Source of the DNA: Tatlockia sp.
Lineage (GTDB): Bacteria; Pseudomonadota; Gammaproteobacteria; Legionellales; Legionellaceae
Direction: 5' to 3'
Assembly: GCA_013697645.1 (NCBI GenBank)
Contig: JACCWL010000127.1
Location: 1-32,270, forward strand
DNA length: 32,270 bases
The position numbers and the translations under genes are program-made. Below are positions 1 to 7,816 of the stretch, piece after piece; position 1 is the stretch's first letter; each line of letters starts with the position of its first letter. The notes beneath the pieces are model-generated. The model was not told the origin of the DNA and searched no databases. It saw nothing but the letters and a program-made list of their open reading frames with translations.

Positions 1-55
1 ATTTTCCAAATATTGCCTCTGACCACTTTTCTGCATCTGATAGGTCTATGTTCAT
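1..55 (-). CDS. IS4/Tn5-family transposase, N-terminal fragment (cut by window edge)
   Basis: Only the first 18 codons are in the window. They read MNIDLSDAEKWSEAIFGK, which has the pattern of the N-terminal DNA-binding segment of Tn5-like transposases (Tn5: ...DWAKSVFSS...). The ATG is at 55-53, preceded on the minus strand by a GAGAG purine stretch about 6 nt upstream. The assignment rests on this short stretch plus the Tn5-like terminal repeat at 107-125. Whether the rest of the gene is intact cannot be seen here. Confidence 0.65.
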   Translation of the reverse strand, partial: MNIDLSDAEKWSEAIFGK

Positions 56-125
56 AACTTCTCTCAATAAAAAAAAGTAGTTGATCATAAATGGAACCAT
101 AAGGCAACATGTGTAGAAGATTCAG
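1..125 (-). mobile_element. End of a Tn5/IS50-like (IS4 superfamily) insertion sequence
   Basis: The left window edge lies inside an insertion sequence; its outer end is at 125. Read on the minus strand the last 19 bp (125 to 107) are CTGAATCTTCTACACATGT, which matches the Tn5 outside end CTGACTCTTATACACAAGT at 16 of 19 positions. The transposase start codon lies about 70 bp inside this end, much as in IS50. The DNA just outside (126 onward, CTTCGCGGGGACGACAA) is half of a palindromic intergenic repeat seen elsewhere in the window, so the element inserted into that repeat. A 9-bp target duplication, if present, would be 126-134 (GCCTTCGCG); the other end is outside the window. Confidence 0.75.
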
Positions 126-145
126 GCCTTCGCGGGGACGACAAG
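126..145. repeat. Half of a palindromic intergenic repeat, interrupted by the IS
   Basis: CTTCGCGGGGACGACAA matches the right arm of the large palindrome at 16504-16530 (CCTACGCGGGGACGACAA) with one mismatch over its length. The matching left half would be expected on the far side of the insertion sequence, beyond the window. Confidence 0.5.
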
Positions 146-163
146 CGTTAGTTTACATAGCAA

Positions 164-1369
164 CTAGCTTTCTACTTTAAACTTAATGGCTTCCTCAGAT
201 CCCTTTGTCGCATTCCCAGCAGTATAAGAACGAGCACCCGTCCCTGCCAGTCTGCCTTTATCGACTATAAGATATACATCGCGTATAGGACGCTCTTGGA
301 GCCAGCATTCTAAAATTTCACGTGTTCCTGCGGCATAGCGGGCTTGGGCTGAGAGTGAAGTCCCAGATATATGCGGTGTCATTCCATGATGAGGCATTGA
401 CCTCCAAGGATGATCTTTTGGTGCTGGCTGAGGAAACCAGACATCCCCGGCATAGCCTGCAAGCTGTCCTGTTTCACAAGCGTTAGCCACCGCTTCACGA
501 TTACAAATTTTGCCACGTGCTGTGTTAATCAGATAGGCGCCGCGCTTCATCTTTGCAATTAGTTGCTCATCAAACATATTTTCGGTTTCAGGTGTTAATG
601 GACAATGAATAGAAACAACATCAGCATGTCGCACCAAAGATTCTACCGTATCGTGAAATACTAACCCGAGTTCTTTTTCGATTTTTTCTGATAATCGATG
701 TTTATCCGTGTAATGCAATTTGACGTCGAAGGGTTTTAAGCGTTTCATCACGCCTAAAGCGATACGTCCGCCGGCTACTAAGCCGACTGTCATTCCTTCA
801 AGATCATAGGAGCGCGCTACACAGTCTGCAATATTCCAACCCTTATCAACAACCCATTGATAAGAGGGCATATAATTTCTAACTAAGGCTAAAATCATCA
901 TCACCACATGCTCAGCAACAGAGTTAGAATTGGAATAAGTCACTTCTGCGACGGTAATATTTTTATCGATAGCCGCTTGCAAATCGACATGATCAGAACC
1001 TATACCAGCGGTAATCACCAACTTTAATTTTTTTGCCTTAGCTAGGCGCTCAGCAGTTAAATAAGCAGGCCAGAAGGGCTGGGAAATCACAACATCGGCA
1101 TCGACAAGTTCTTTTTCGAATAGAGAATTTTCACCGTCTTTGTCTGAGGTGACTACAAATTCACAATTTCTTTCCTCAAGAAATTTTCGCAACCCGAGTT
1201 CGCCAGACACTGAACCAAGCAGAGTACCAGGATTAAAATCAATACCCTGAGGTGTGGGTAGAGTCTGTCCATCAGGATAGGCTGTGATTTTGGGTAACTC
1301 ATCACGAGCATAAGATTTCGGATATCCGTCAATAGGATCATCATAAAGAACACAAAGAATTTTAGTCAT
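164..1369 (-). CDS. fdh: NAD-dependent formate dehydrogenase
   Basis: This cytosolic enzyme oxidises formate to CO2 with reduction of NAD+. The 401-residue product has the length of the Pseudomonas-type single-subunit enzyme (D-2-hydroxyacid dehydrogenase superfamily). The N-terminus MTKILCVLYDDPIDGYP, the formate-site residues N147, R285, Q314 and H333 (in HISGT), and the coenzyme loop with D222 in YTDKHRL, which selects NAD over NADP, are all visible. The Rossmann loop reads VAGGRIAL, so the last glycine of the usual AAGRIGL-type loop is Ala204 here. AAGGAAAA lies 6-7 nt before the ATG. It stands alone, with 152 bp upstream for its own promoter, and is followed by the insertion sequence. 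Family assignment is secure; activity with the altered loop is not tested. Confidence 0.95.
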   Translation of the reverse strand: MTKILCVLYDDPIDGYPKSYARDELPKITAYPDGQTLPTPQGIDFNPGTLLGSVSGELGLRKFLEERNCEFVVTSDKDGENSLFEKELVDADVVISQPFWPAYLTAERLAKAKKLKLVITAGIGSDHVDLQAAIDKNITVAEVTYSNSNSVAEHVVMMILALVRNYMPSYQWVVDKGWNIADCVARSYDLEGMTVGLVAGGRIALGVMKRLKPFDVKLHYTDKHRLSEKIEKELGLVFHDTVESLVRHADVVSIHCPLTPETENMFDEQLIAKMKRGAYLINTARGKICNREAVANACETGQLAGYAGDVWFPQPAPKDHPWRSMPHHGMTPHISGTSLSAQARYAAGTREILECWLQERPIRDVYLIVDKGRLAGTGARSYTAGNATKGSEEAIKFKVES

Positions 1370-1521
1370 GGATTTTCCTTAAAAAATAATTTAACTCCTG
1401 CAACATCTGGCGCACATCGCGGTATTAACTGCAGTTTCCTTAACTCTTGAGCAACATAAAAATCCTGCCCAAAGTCTAACTTATAAGTATACCCATAGAA
1501 AAAAAGGAAAAACCAATAAAA

Positions 1522-2625
1522 TTAAGAGCTGGGGTAAAGTAAGTTCGGTAAATCTTGTTCATGCCGCCAAGGATGGCGCTGTAAATAATCAGCTGCCTGC
1601 ATTTCTTTTAAACGACTTAGAGTGCGCTTAAACTCATTGACTACTTCACCCTCGACATACAATTGCTCTAAAGGGACTGCTGCTGAAATAATTAATTTAA
1701 TGCCTCGATCATAAAGCACATCGATAAAATGAATCAGCATAATTACATAAACAGTATCTGTTGCCCTGAGCTCTGGAATTCCACTTATAAAAACCGTGTC
1801 AAAACGGTCAGCAAGTTCGAGATAATCCAATTGACTACGGGGCAAGTTGCAAATCACTTTGAAGTCAAACCAGACTACCTGCTTGCCACATCGAATAAAT
1901 GAAATGTCACGATTTTGCACACGCAGAGAGCCATGTTCTTCTACGTCATTAGTTAAACTCAAAAACTGTTCTAGCAAAATTGCCTCAGTTTTGGCACTCA
2001 AAGGCTCAAGATAGGCTTGCATCAAAAGCTCCCTGCCTAGACGATAATCGATGGGGTGAACTAAATGAAGCACCTCACATCTAGTCTTAATGAGGTTGAT
2101 GACTGGCAGAAAACGTTCGCGATGAACGCCCTTTAGGTAAAGTTCCTCAGGTAAGGTATTTGAGGTAACGACTAACACTATGTCATTGGCAAATAAGGCC
2201 TGCAATAACTCCGATAAGATCATGGCATAAGCCACATCATGTACAAAAAATTCATCGAAACAGAGTAAACGAATACTTTTTGCCAGATCTTCTGCAATTT
2301 TTTTCAGGGGATCTTTTTGTCCTTGTCGCTGGCGCAACTGGGCATCTATTTGCTGCATAAAATGGTGAAAATGGAATCGGGCTTTTTTAGGCTCTTCTGC
2401 ATGCTGATAAAATAAATCCATCAAATAAGTTTTACCGACCCCCACAGCACCATATAAATAGATGCCCTTAATCTCTGGCTTGCGAAAGGTTTGCCACCAA
2501 GAAGGTTTTGGCTGATTTAAATCGTTCAATAGCCTTTGCAGTGAATTCAAAACTTGTCGCTGCGATTCATTATCATTGATATCACCGCGAGCAATTGCCT
2601 CTTCATAGGCGTTTATGATTGTCAT
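1522..2625 (-). CDS. zapE: ZapE/AFG1-family ATPase
   Basis: A 367-residue P-loop ATPase of the AFG1/ZapE family (ZapE is a division-associated ATPase in E. coli; the mitochondrial relative AFG1/LACE1 handles membrane proteins). Walker A is G59-AVGVGKT-66 and Walker B is LLCFDEF with D124/E125. Sensor-1-like TSN is at 154-156 and the RERFLP arginine-finger region at 169-174. There is no signal peptide or membrane segment. The ATG overlaps the stop of the upstream hydrolase gene as ATGA, so the two are translationally coupled. Family is clear; the cellular role in this organism is by analogy. Confidence 0.93.
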   Translation of the reverse strand: MTIINAYEEAIARGDINDNESQRQVLNSLQRLLNDLNQPKPSWWQTFRKPEIKGIYLYGAVGVGKTYLMDLFYQHAEEPKKARFHFHHFMQQIDAQLRQRQGQKDPLKKIAEDLAKSIRLLCFDEFFVHDVAYAMILSELLQALFANDIVLVVTSNTLPEELYLKGVHRERFLPVINLIKTRCEVLHLVHPIDYRLGRELLMQAYLEPLSAKTEAILLEQFLSLTNDVEEHGSLRVQNRDISFIRCGKQVVWFDFKVICNLPRSQLDYLELADRFDTVFISGIPELRATDTVYVIMLIHFIDVLYDRGIKLIISAAVPLEQLYVEGEVVNEFKRTLSRLKEMQAADYLQRHPWRHEQDLPNLLYPSS

Positions 2626-3284
2626 CGCTTTAAGACCTGGGTTTTTACAGCCTTAAGAAGGCTGGTTTTTAGATCAAGCAATTTGCCATGAAAAAAATGA
2701 CTTGTTTCCGCAAAAGAGTAGAAGGCTAAGGGCGGGCTAAAAAGGTCAGCAAAATCCTTAACCGTAGCGAAGGGAACTACCTCGTCCTCATCACCCTGCA
2801 TAATGACCCAAGGCCTTGGTGGGGGATATTCCTCGTAATTATAATGATGGACTGGCGGCGCTACTGTGATTAGTAATTCATGTGCTGCTTGTGCTGCTGC
2901 TCGATAGGCGACGTAAGAACCAAAAGAAAACCCGGCAAAGATGAATTTTGCATCTGCTGCTAGTTCTTGTTGACAAAGCCGCATTAAAATAAGCATATCT
3001 TCACTTTCACCAATACCGTCATCGTAGAGTCCTTCTGATTGACCTACTCCACGAAAATTAAAGCGCAGGCTAGCTATCTCAAGCTCTTTGAATGCGCGAG
3101 ACATGGTCGATACGACTTTGTTATTCATCGTTCCGCCCTGAAGTGAATGAGGGTGACCAAGCAAAGCAATGAACTGTTTATTGGCATTTGGCGGAACGGT
3201 TAATAGGCCTTCTAATTGTCCTGCTAAGCCTGAAAAGACAAAGGAATGCTCGCCTACAGAAGATAATTTATCGCTTGGAAACAT
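2622..3284 (-). CDS. Alpha/beta hydrolase (COG2945-like)
   Basis: A 220-residue cytosolic alpha/beta hydrolase of the small COG2945-like group. Visible landmarks are HPHSLQGGTMNNKVV (44-58, oxyanion region), RFNFRGVGQSEG (74-85), the nucleophile elbow GFSFGS with S120, the acid loop GDEDEVVP with D165/D167, and the terminal SHFFHG with H196, so the Ser-Asp-His triad is complete. The substrate is unknown. It is the first gene of a two-gene unit with zapE (4-nt overlap). The start has only a weak AGG upstream; no better in-frame start is seen. Confidence 0.85.
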   Translation of the reverse strand: MFPSDKLSSVGEHSFVFSGLAGQLEGLLTVPPNANKQFIALLGHPHSLQGGTMNNKVVSTMSRAFKELEIASLRFNFRGVGQSEGLYDDGIGESEDMLILMRLCQQELAADAKFIFAGFSFGSYVAYRAAAQAAHELLITVAPPVHHYNYEEYPPPRPWVIMQGDEDEVVPFATVKDFADLFSPPLAFYSFAETSHFFHGKLLDLKTSLLKAVKTQVLKR

Positions 3285-3521
3285 AAAAACCTAGTCAATT
3301 AAAATCGAGATCTTAACCGATCTTGCAATTTCTTGCGCGTCATTTATGATCCTAGTCGCTCGGATGTATTGGGATTTTGGTCCGCGCAACAGCATCGACT
3401 CAAGCAACCTTTGAGCGGTGACCCTTAAAACCAGGTCTATTGACCCCATTAGAAGGACTTGATCCATGAGACAGGTACCTATTTTTTTAGAGTCAGCTCT
3501 AGATATTAAGGAGCGGACAGC

Positions 3522-4310
3522 ATGAAACTTCATGATTTTAAACGAAAAAAAGAGCTGCAAAGTAAAATCAGCATGCTCACCTGCTACGATTACCCTTCTG
3601 CCCGCACCATTGCCGAATCAGCTATCGATTGTGTTCTCGTTGGCGACTCAGTAGCAATGGCTGTGCATGGTTATGAAACCACGATCATGGCAACCATGGA
3701 AATGATGGTCATGCACACCAAAGCCGTGGCCCGCGGCTTAACCAAGCAATTTTTAATTGCAGACCTCCCCTTCTTAGGCCACCGAGTTTCGCAAGCCGAT
3801 ACCGTTGCGAATGTTAAACAACTCATGCAAGCAGGAGCTCAGGCAATAAAAATTGAAGGCGGCGACAAAGATACCTGCCAAACCATTGCCTTCCTCGTTG
3901 CTTCAGGCATCCCAGTGATTGGACACATTGGTCTAACACCCCAATCAATCCATCAGTTAAGCGGTTATAAAGTCCAGGGCAGAGAGCAGGAACAAGCCGC
4001 TCGGCTTATTCAACAAGCTGCTGATTTGGAGGCTGCAGGCTGCTTTGCAGTGGTCATTGAATGCGTACCGCAACTACTGGGAAAGGCGATTACTGACTCT
4101 TTGGTTATTCCAACTATAGGGATAGGCGCAGGTGTTTTTACTGATGGCCAAGTTCTTGTGTGGCATGATCTCTTAGGCTTACAAACTGACTTTAAACCTA
4201 AATTTTTAAAGCAGTATGCCCAAATTAAAGATCTGGCATTAGTAGCGATTAACGCCTATGCAAAAGAAGTACAAAAAGCAGAATACCCAAGCGAGGCCGA
4301 AGCTTTTTGA
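3522..4310 (+). CDS. panB: 3-methyl-2-oxobutanoate hydroxymethyltransferase (PanB)
   Basis: First committed step of pantothenate synthesis: transfers the hydroxymethyl group of 5,10-methylene-THF to 2-oxoisovalerate, giving ketopantoate. The 262 residues cover the whole family length. Metal ligands D42 (VGDSVAM), D81 (IADLPF) and E112 (KIEGG) and the catalytic E180 (VVIECVP) are present, as are HIGLTPQS (135-142) and IGIGAG. AAGGAG lies about 10 nt before the ATG. panC follows after 56 bp, so the two form an operon. The end of panD/folate-linked genes sometimes found beside panBC is not present here. Confidence 0.97.
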   Translation: MKLHDFKRKKELQSKISMLTCYDYPSARTIAESAIDCVLVGDSVAMAVHGYETTIMATMEMMVMHTKAVARGLTKQFLIADLPFLGHRVSQADTVANVKQLMQAGAQAIKIEGGDKDTCQTIAFLVASGIPVIGHIGLTPQSIHQLSGYKVQGREQEQAARLIQQAADLEAAGCFAVVIECVPQLLGKAITDSLVIPTIGIGAGVFTDGQVLVWHDLLGLQTDFKPKFLKQYAQIKDLALVAINAYAKEVQKAEYPSEAEAF

Positions 4311-4319
4311 TTTGAATAG

Positions 4320-4343
4320 ATGGCGGCGCTTAACCGCCATTTT
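4320..4343 (+). terminator. Intercistronic hairpin between panB and panC
   Basis: ATGGCGG-CGCTTAA-CCGCCAT forms a perfect 7-bp stem with a 7-nt loop followed by TTTA. The U tract is short, so it is more likely a weak attenuator or an mRNA-stability element than a full terminator; panC begins 23 bp later. Confidence 0.4.
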
Positions 4344-4366
4344 AGAGGCAGTTCTAAGGAATTCTC

Positions 4367-5128
4367 ATGCAAATTATTCATAACCTGGACGATTGGAAAA
4401 GCCATCGTAAGTCTTTGCCTTCAAAGCGTTCTCTTGGTTTTGTACCCACCATGGGTAACTTACATGCAGGGCATGCGTCTTTATATGCCCGCTGCAAAAA
4501 GGAAAATGACCTTACCATAGCGAGCCTTTTTATCAATCCAACCCAATTTAACCGCGCTGATGATTTCAGCAAGTACCCCCGCACACTCGATGCTGATTTG
4601 GCCTTATTAGAACAAGCTGGCGTGGAATACTGCCTCTTGCCGACTGAACCGTCCATTTATACCGATAGATATCGTTATCAAGTCCAAGAAACTAAGCTTT
4701 GCCAGCTGTTGGAAGGCAAACATAGACCTGGCCATTTTACTGGCGTGCTGACTGTGGTGATGAAATTACTCAATATTGTTAAACCTCAACGCGCCTATTT
4801 TGGCGAAAAAGATTACCAGCAATATCTTTTGATTCGCGACATGGCTAGCGCTTTTTTTATGGATATCGAAATATTTGCCTGCCCCACCATTCGAGAAGCC
4901 AGCGGATTAGCCTATAGCTCGCGCAATAACCGCCTGACAGCGAGTCAGCGCCTAGAAGCGGAACAATTTGCCCGCATTTTTCACCAGGAAAAAAGCGCTA
5001 AAGAGCTCATTGTTGAGCTAGAAAATCAAGGAATTAAGGTGGAATACCTAGAAGATCACGAAGGACGACGTTTTGCGGCAGTTATAATAGGCGAGGTTCG
5101 TTTGATTGATAATTATGCCCTGTCCTAG
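4367..5128 (+). CDS. panC: Pantothenate synthetase (PanC)
   Basis: ATP-dependent condensation of pantoate with beta-alanine to give pantothenate, completing the panBC pathway in the cytosol. A nucleotidyltransferase fold is shown by the HIGH-type motif H33-A-G-H36 in [17 protein letters not shown] (121-127), GEKDYQQ (146-152) and the SSRN loop (184-187) that replaces the KMSKS-type motif. At 253 residues it is about 30 shorter than the E. coli enzyme, the loss being in the C-terminal lid domain. AAGGA is 8 nt before the ATG, which decides this start over an upstream overlapping frame. Confidence 0.95.
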   Translation: MQIIHNLDDWKSHRKSLPSKRSLGFVPTMGNLHAGHASLYARCKKENDLTIASLFINPTQFNRADDFSKYPRTLDADLALLEQAGVEYCLLPTEPSIYTDRYRYQVQETKLCQLLEGKHRPGHFTGVLTVVMKLLNIVKPQRAYFGEKDYQQYLLIRDMASAFFMDIEIFACPTIREASGLAYSSRNNRLTASQRLEAEQFARIFHQEKSAKELIVELENQGIKVEYLEDHEGRRFAAVIIGEVRLIDNYALS

Positions 5129-5197
5129 CCTGAAATGATTAAAACGCGGGTCGAGCCTGGCCCAATGGCACTACTTAGAAGTTATTTTTTAAAAAAG

Positions 5198-5267
5198 CGT
5201 AGGTCGGCGCCCCTGGCCCGACATTTCTTACCCGCGAAGCCCTTGTCGAGCCAGCGCGCCGACCACG
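5198..5267. repeat. Palindromic intergenic repeat with GTAGGTCGG-type ends
   Basis: A 70-bp segment begins CGTAGGTCGGCGC and ends GCGCCGACCACG, imperfect inverted termini differing by one inserted base. The inner part carries CTGGCCCGAC, which recurs at 16590-16600 and, with changes, at 18516-18526. It is a member of a dispersed family (see 16401, 18356 and 18503) in the gap after panC. No coding content is seen. Confidence 0.6.
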
Positions 5268-5295
5268 TTTTTGATATAAAAATGCAAAAATTGAC

Positions 5296-5301
5296 TATAA
5301 T
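5296..5301 (+). promoter_or_regulatory. Candidate -10 box for the GGDEF-EAL gene
   Basis: A perfect TATAAT lies 50 bp before the start codon. The best -35 partner upstream (TTGATA) has a long 19-bp spacer, so the call is tentative. Confidence 0.3.
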
Positions 5302-5351
5302 TAAACCAAGGAAATAACGCTAAAATTTGCCCTACCTGGAGGCTGTATTTA

Positions 5352-7718
5352 ATGGAACTAAAAAGTCTAAAATCAGCCCTTCTCAGCCCAAATAAAAATG
5401 CAAAAAAACCTTTGGCAACCAATATTTTCAATGAATTAGTGGATATGCTTTATCGTGAAAATCGCATTGCAATTACTACGCAGATGGTTGCAGCTTTAAT
5501 CTTAGTTATTGGCCTGTGGAACGTTTTTTCTTCTCAGCTCATTATCCCCTGGTTTGTGTATATGCTAGCTGTTTATAGCACTTGGTTTATCCTTACCTTT
5601 TTCTATTGGCAGAAAAAACAAACTCTGGCTCAGCACAACTGGTTGATTGCACTGGCAATTCTCGTCTTGCTAGCTGGAATAGGCTGGGGATTTGCCGGCT
5701 CAGTGATGATTCCAGCAAACGACCTTGTGCACCAAACTTTTATCATAATTCTACTGTTGATTATGACAGCCACTTCCCTTGTCTTTTTTTCACCGATTAT
5801 TTATATCAATTCACTCTTTCTTTTTCCAGCCTTCATCCCCTTTAATATTTGGCTTTTTTCTCAGGGTAACCTCTATATACTTTTAGGAGTATTTGGCCTA
5901 ATTTACCTGCTGGTTCTCTTGAGTGGTTCTTATTATCTTAATCAATTCTTGATTAGTACACTGCGGCTTCGGTTTAAGAATGAGAGCCTGGATACACTCA
6001 ATCATTTATTGGAAAAAAGAGTAACGAACCGCACAGAAGAATTGGAAAAAGCGCTTGCGATTACTAAATCCACATTAGAATCAACCGCCGATGGCATCTT
6101 GGTCATAAATCTTGAAGGAAACATTGGCTATTACAATCCTAAATTTGTAGATATGTGGCAAATTTCCAAGTCATTTATCAGCAAGCCTGATTTAGAGATT
6201 CTTGTGAATGAAATCTCTGCAAAAATTAAACATCCCAAAGCATTCCGTAAGATTTTAAAAGAAATTAATGAAAATCCTTCCCGTGAAGTTTTTAATGAAA
6301 TTGTAATGAATGATAACAAAGTATTTGAGTGGTATTCCAAGCCTCATTTGATGCGAAATATCATAGTGGGATATGCCTGGAATTTTCACGATATTACCAT
6401 TAGAAAACAGATGGAAAGACAACTGGTTTATCAGGCTAACCACGATCTTTTAACCGGATTACCCAACAGAACCTTGCTCTTTGATCGCATTAATCAGAGT
6501 ATTTCTTATGCAAAACGATATCAAACGCAAGTCTATCTTTTATTTCTTGATATCGATAATTTTAAATTAATTAACGATAATTTTGGTCATAATTTAGGTG
6601 ATATTCTACTGCAAAAAATTGCGAAACGTTTATCCCAAAAAACACGAGAATCGGATACGGTTTCACGATTTGGAGGCGATGAATTTATTATCTTATTTAT
6701 CACTAATAAACACAGTGATATTTTAAAACTTTCACAACAAGTTCTTGAAAAAGTAACCAAACCAATAAAACTACAAAATCAGGAGATCGTGGTCACCGCA
6801 AGTATTGGCGTCAGCATGTTTCCAAATGATGGGGAAGATGCTGCAACCTTGCTAAAAAATGCAGATATGGCGATGTATCTTGCAAAAAATCAAGGGCGCA
6901 ATAATTTTAAACTTTTCAATGAAACCATGAAGACAAATACAGAAAAGACATTGACCGTTCAAATGGAATTACGTAATGCCTTAGCAAATAATGAATTTTA
7001 TTTGCTCTATCAACCTACGATTAATTTAAAAACAGGGGAAATTAGCGGAGTAGAAGCATTGATACGCTGGAACCACCCAACAAGAGGCGTGCTTTATCCG
7101 CTTCAATTTATTTCTATAGCAGAAGATTCGAGACTCATTATCCTCTTAGGGGAATGGGTTTTTCGCACAGCTTGTATGCAAAATAAAATCTGGCAAAAAA
7201 TGGGACTTAAGCCTGTTCCTGTAGCTATCAATGTTTCAGGTATACAATTTATGCGTGATAATTTCGCCGATATTATAAGGGAAGTGATAGATGATTCTCA
7301 GCTTGACCCGAAATATATAGAAATTGAGTTAACCGAAAGCAGTATCATGGATGACAAAAAACAAAACATCCATACTTTACAACGGCTTAAGCAAATGGGC
7401 ATTAATTTAACCATTGATGACTTTGGAACTGGCTATTCGAGCCTGAGTTATTTGCGCGAGTTTCCTGTTCATAAACTTAAGATCGATCAATCTTTCATCC
7501 GCGACTGTACCATCGAGAATCATGGTTCTATCGTCGATGCAATCATCAACATGGGGCATGGGTTAAAACTCAAAGTGCTCGCAGAGGGAATTGAAACCAT
7601 TGAACAACTTCGCTATTTAAAGCAAACCGACTGTGACGAAGGTCAGGGATTTTTCTATGGTCAACCAATGAATGCGGAAGCTTTTGCGGAGTTTTTAAAG
7701 CCAGATCAAAGGCATTGA
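5352..7718 (+). CDS. Membrane PAS-GGDEF-EAL cyclic-di-GMP synthase/phosphodiesterase
   Basis: A 788-residue bifunctional-type c-di-GMP signalling protein. Residues about 40-200 hold five to six hydrophobic segments forming an N-terminal membrane sensor, followed by a short coiled linker (205-240) and a PAS domain (about 237-350, ending at the DITIRKQ linker). GGDEF is intact at 441-445, with an RxxD inhibitory site (R432-D435) in the standard place before it. The EAL domain starts with E568-A-L and keeps NVSG, ELTES, DDFGTGYSSL, KIDQSF and AEGIET, so the metal and substrate residues look complete. GGAGG is 9 nt before the ATG. It is monocistronic, converging on a PriC-like gene across a palindromic repeat. 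The signal sensed is not evident. Confidence 0.93.
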   Translation: MELKSLKSALLSPNKNAKKPLATNIFNELVDMLYRENRIAITTQMVAALILVIGLWNVFSSQLIIPWFVYMLAVYSTWFILTFFYWQKKQTLAQHNWLIALAILVLLAGIGWGFAGSVMIPANDLVHQTFIIILLLIMTATSLVFFSPIIYINSLFLFPAFIPFNIWLFSQGNLYILLGVFGLIYLLVLLSGSYYLNQFLISTLRLRFKNESLDTLNHLLEKRVTNRTEELEKALAITKSTLESTADGILVINLEGNIGYYNPKFVDMWQISKSFISKPDLEILVNEISAKIKHPKAFRKILKEINENPSREVFNEIVMNDNKVFEWYSKPHLMRNIIVGYAWNFHDITIRKQMERQLVYQANHDLLTGLPNRTLLFDRINQSISYAKRYQTQVYLLFLDIDNFKLINDNFGHNLGDILLQKIAKRLSQKTRESDTVSRFGGDEFIILFITNKHSDILKLSQQVLEKVTKPIKLQNQEIVVTASIGVSMFPNDGEDAATLLKNADMAMYLAKNQGRNNFKLFNETMKTNTEKTLTVQMELRNALANNEFYLLYQPTINLKTGEISGVEALIRWNHPTRGVLYPLQFISIAEDSRLIILLGEWVFRTACMQNKIWQKMGLKPVPVAINVSGIQFMRDNFADIIREVIDDSQLDPKYIEIELTESSIMDDKKQNIHTLQRLKQMGINLTIDDFGTGYSSLSYLREFPVHKLKIDQSFIRDCTIENHGSIVDAIINMGHGLKLKVLAEGIETIEQLRYLKQTDCDEGQGFFYGQPMNAEAFAEFLKPDQRH

Positions 7719-7729
7719 TTGTGCACCGA

Positions 7730-7805
7730 GTACGCCTGGTATCGCAGTGGTAGTGATAACCAAGTTTCAGATAACCCGGTTATCGCTACCGCGCTAACCA
7801 GGCTA
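7730..7805. repeat. 76-bp imperfect palindrome between convergent genes
   Basis: The left arm (7730-7761: CCTGGTATCGC...GTGATAACC) and right arm (7778-7805: GGTTATCGCTACCGCGCTAACCAGGCTAC) pair with a few bulges around a 16-nt loop. The right arm recurs almost exactly at 29008-29037. Lying between convergent genes, it may also serve as a bidirectional transcription stop. Confidence 0.65.
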
Positions 7806-7816
7806 CGAAGAAGAGG

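Noticed and set aside
3291-3560. An 89-codon minus-strand frame upstream of and into panB
   Set aside because: No ribosome site, overlaps the panB start and promoter zone, and no recognised similarity; kept only as a low-interest finding.
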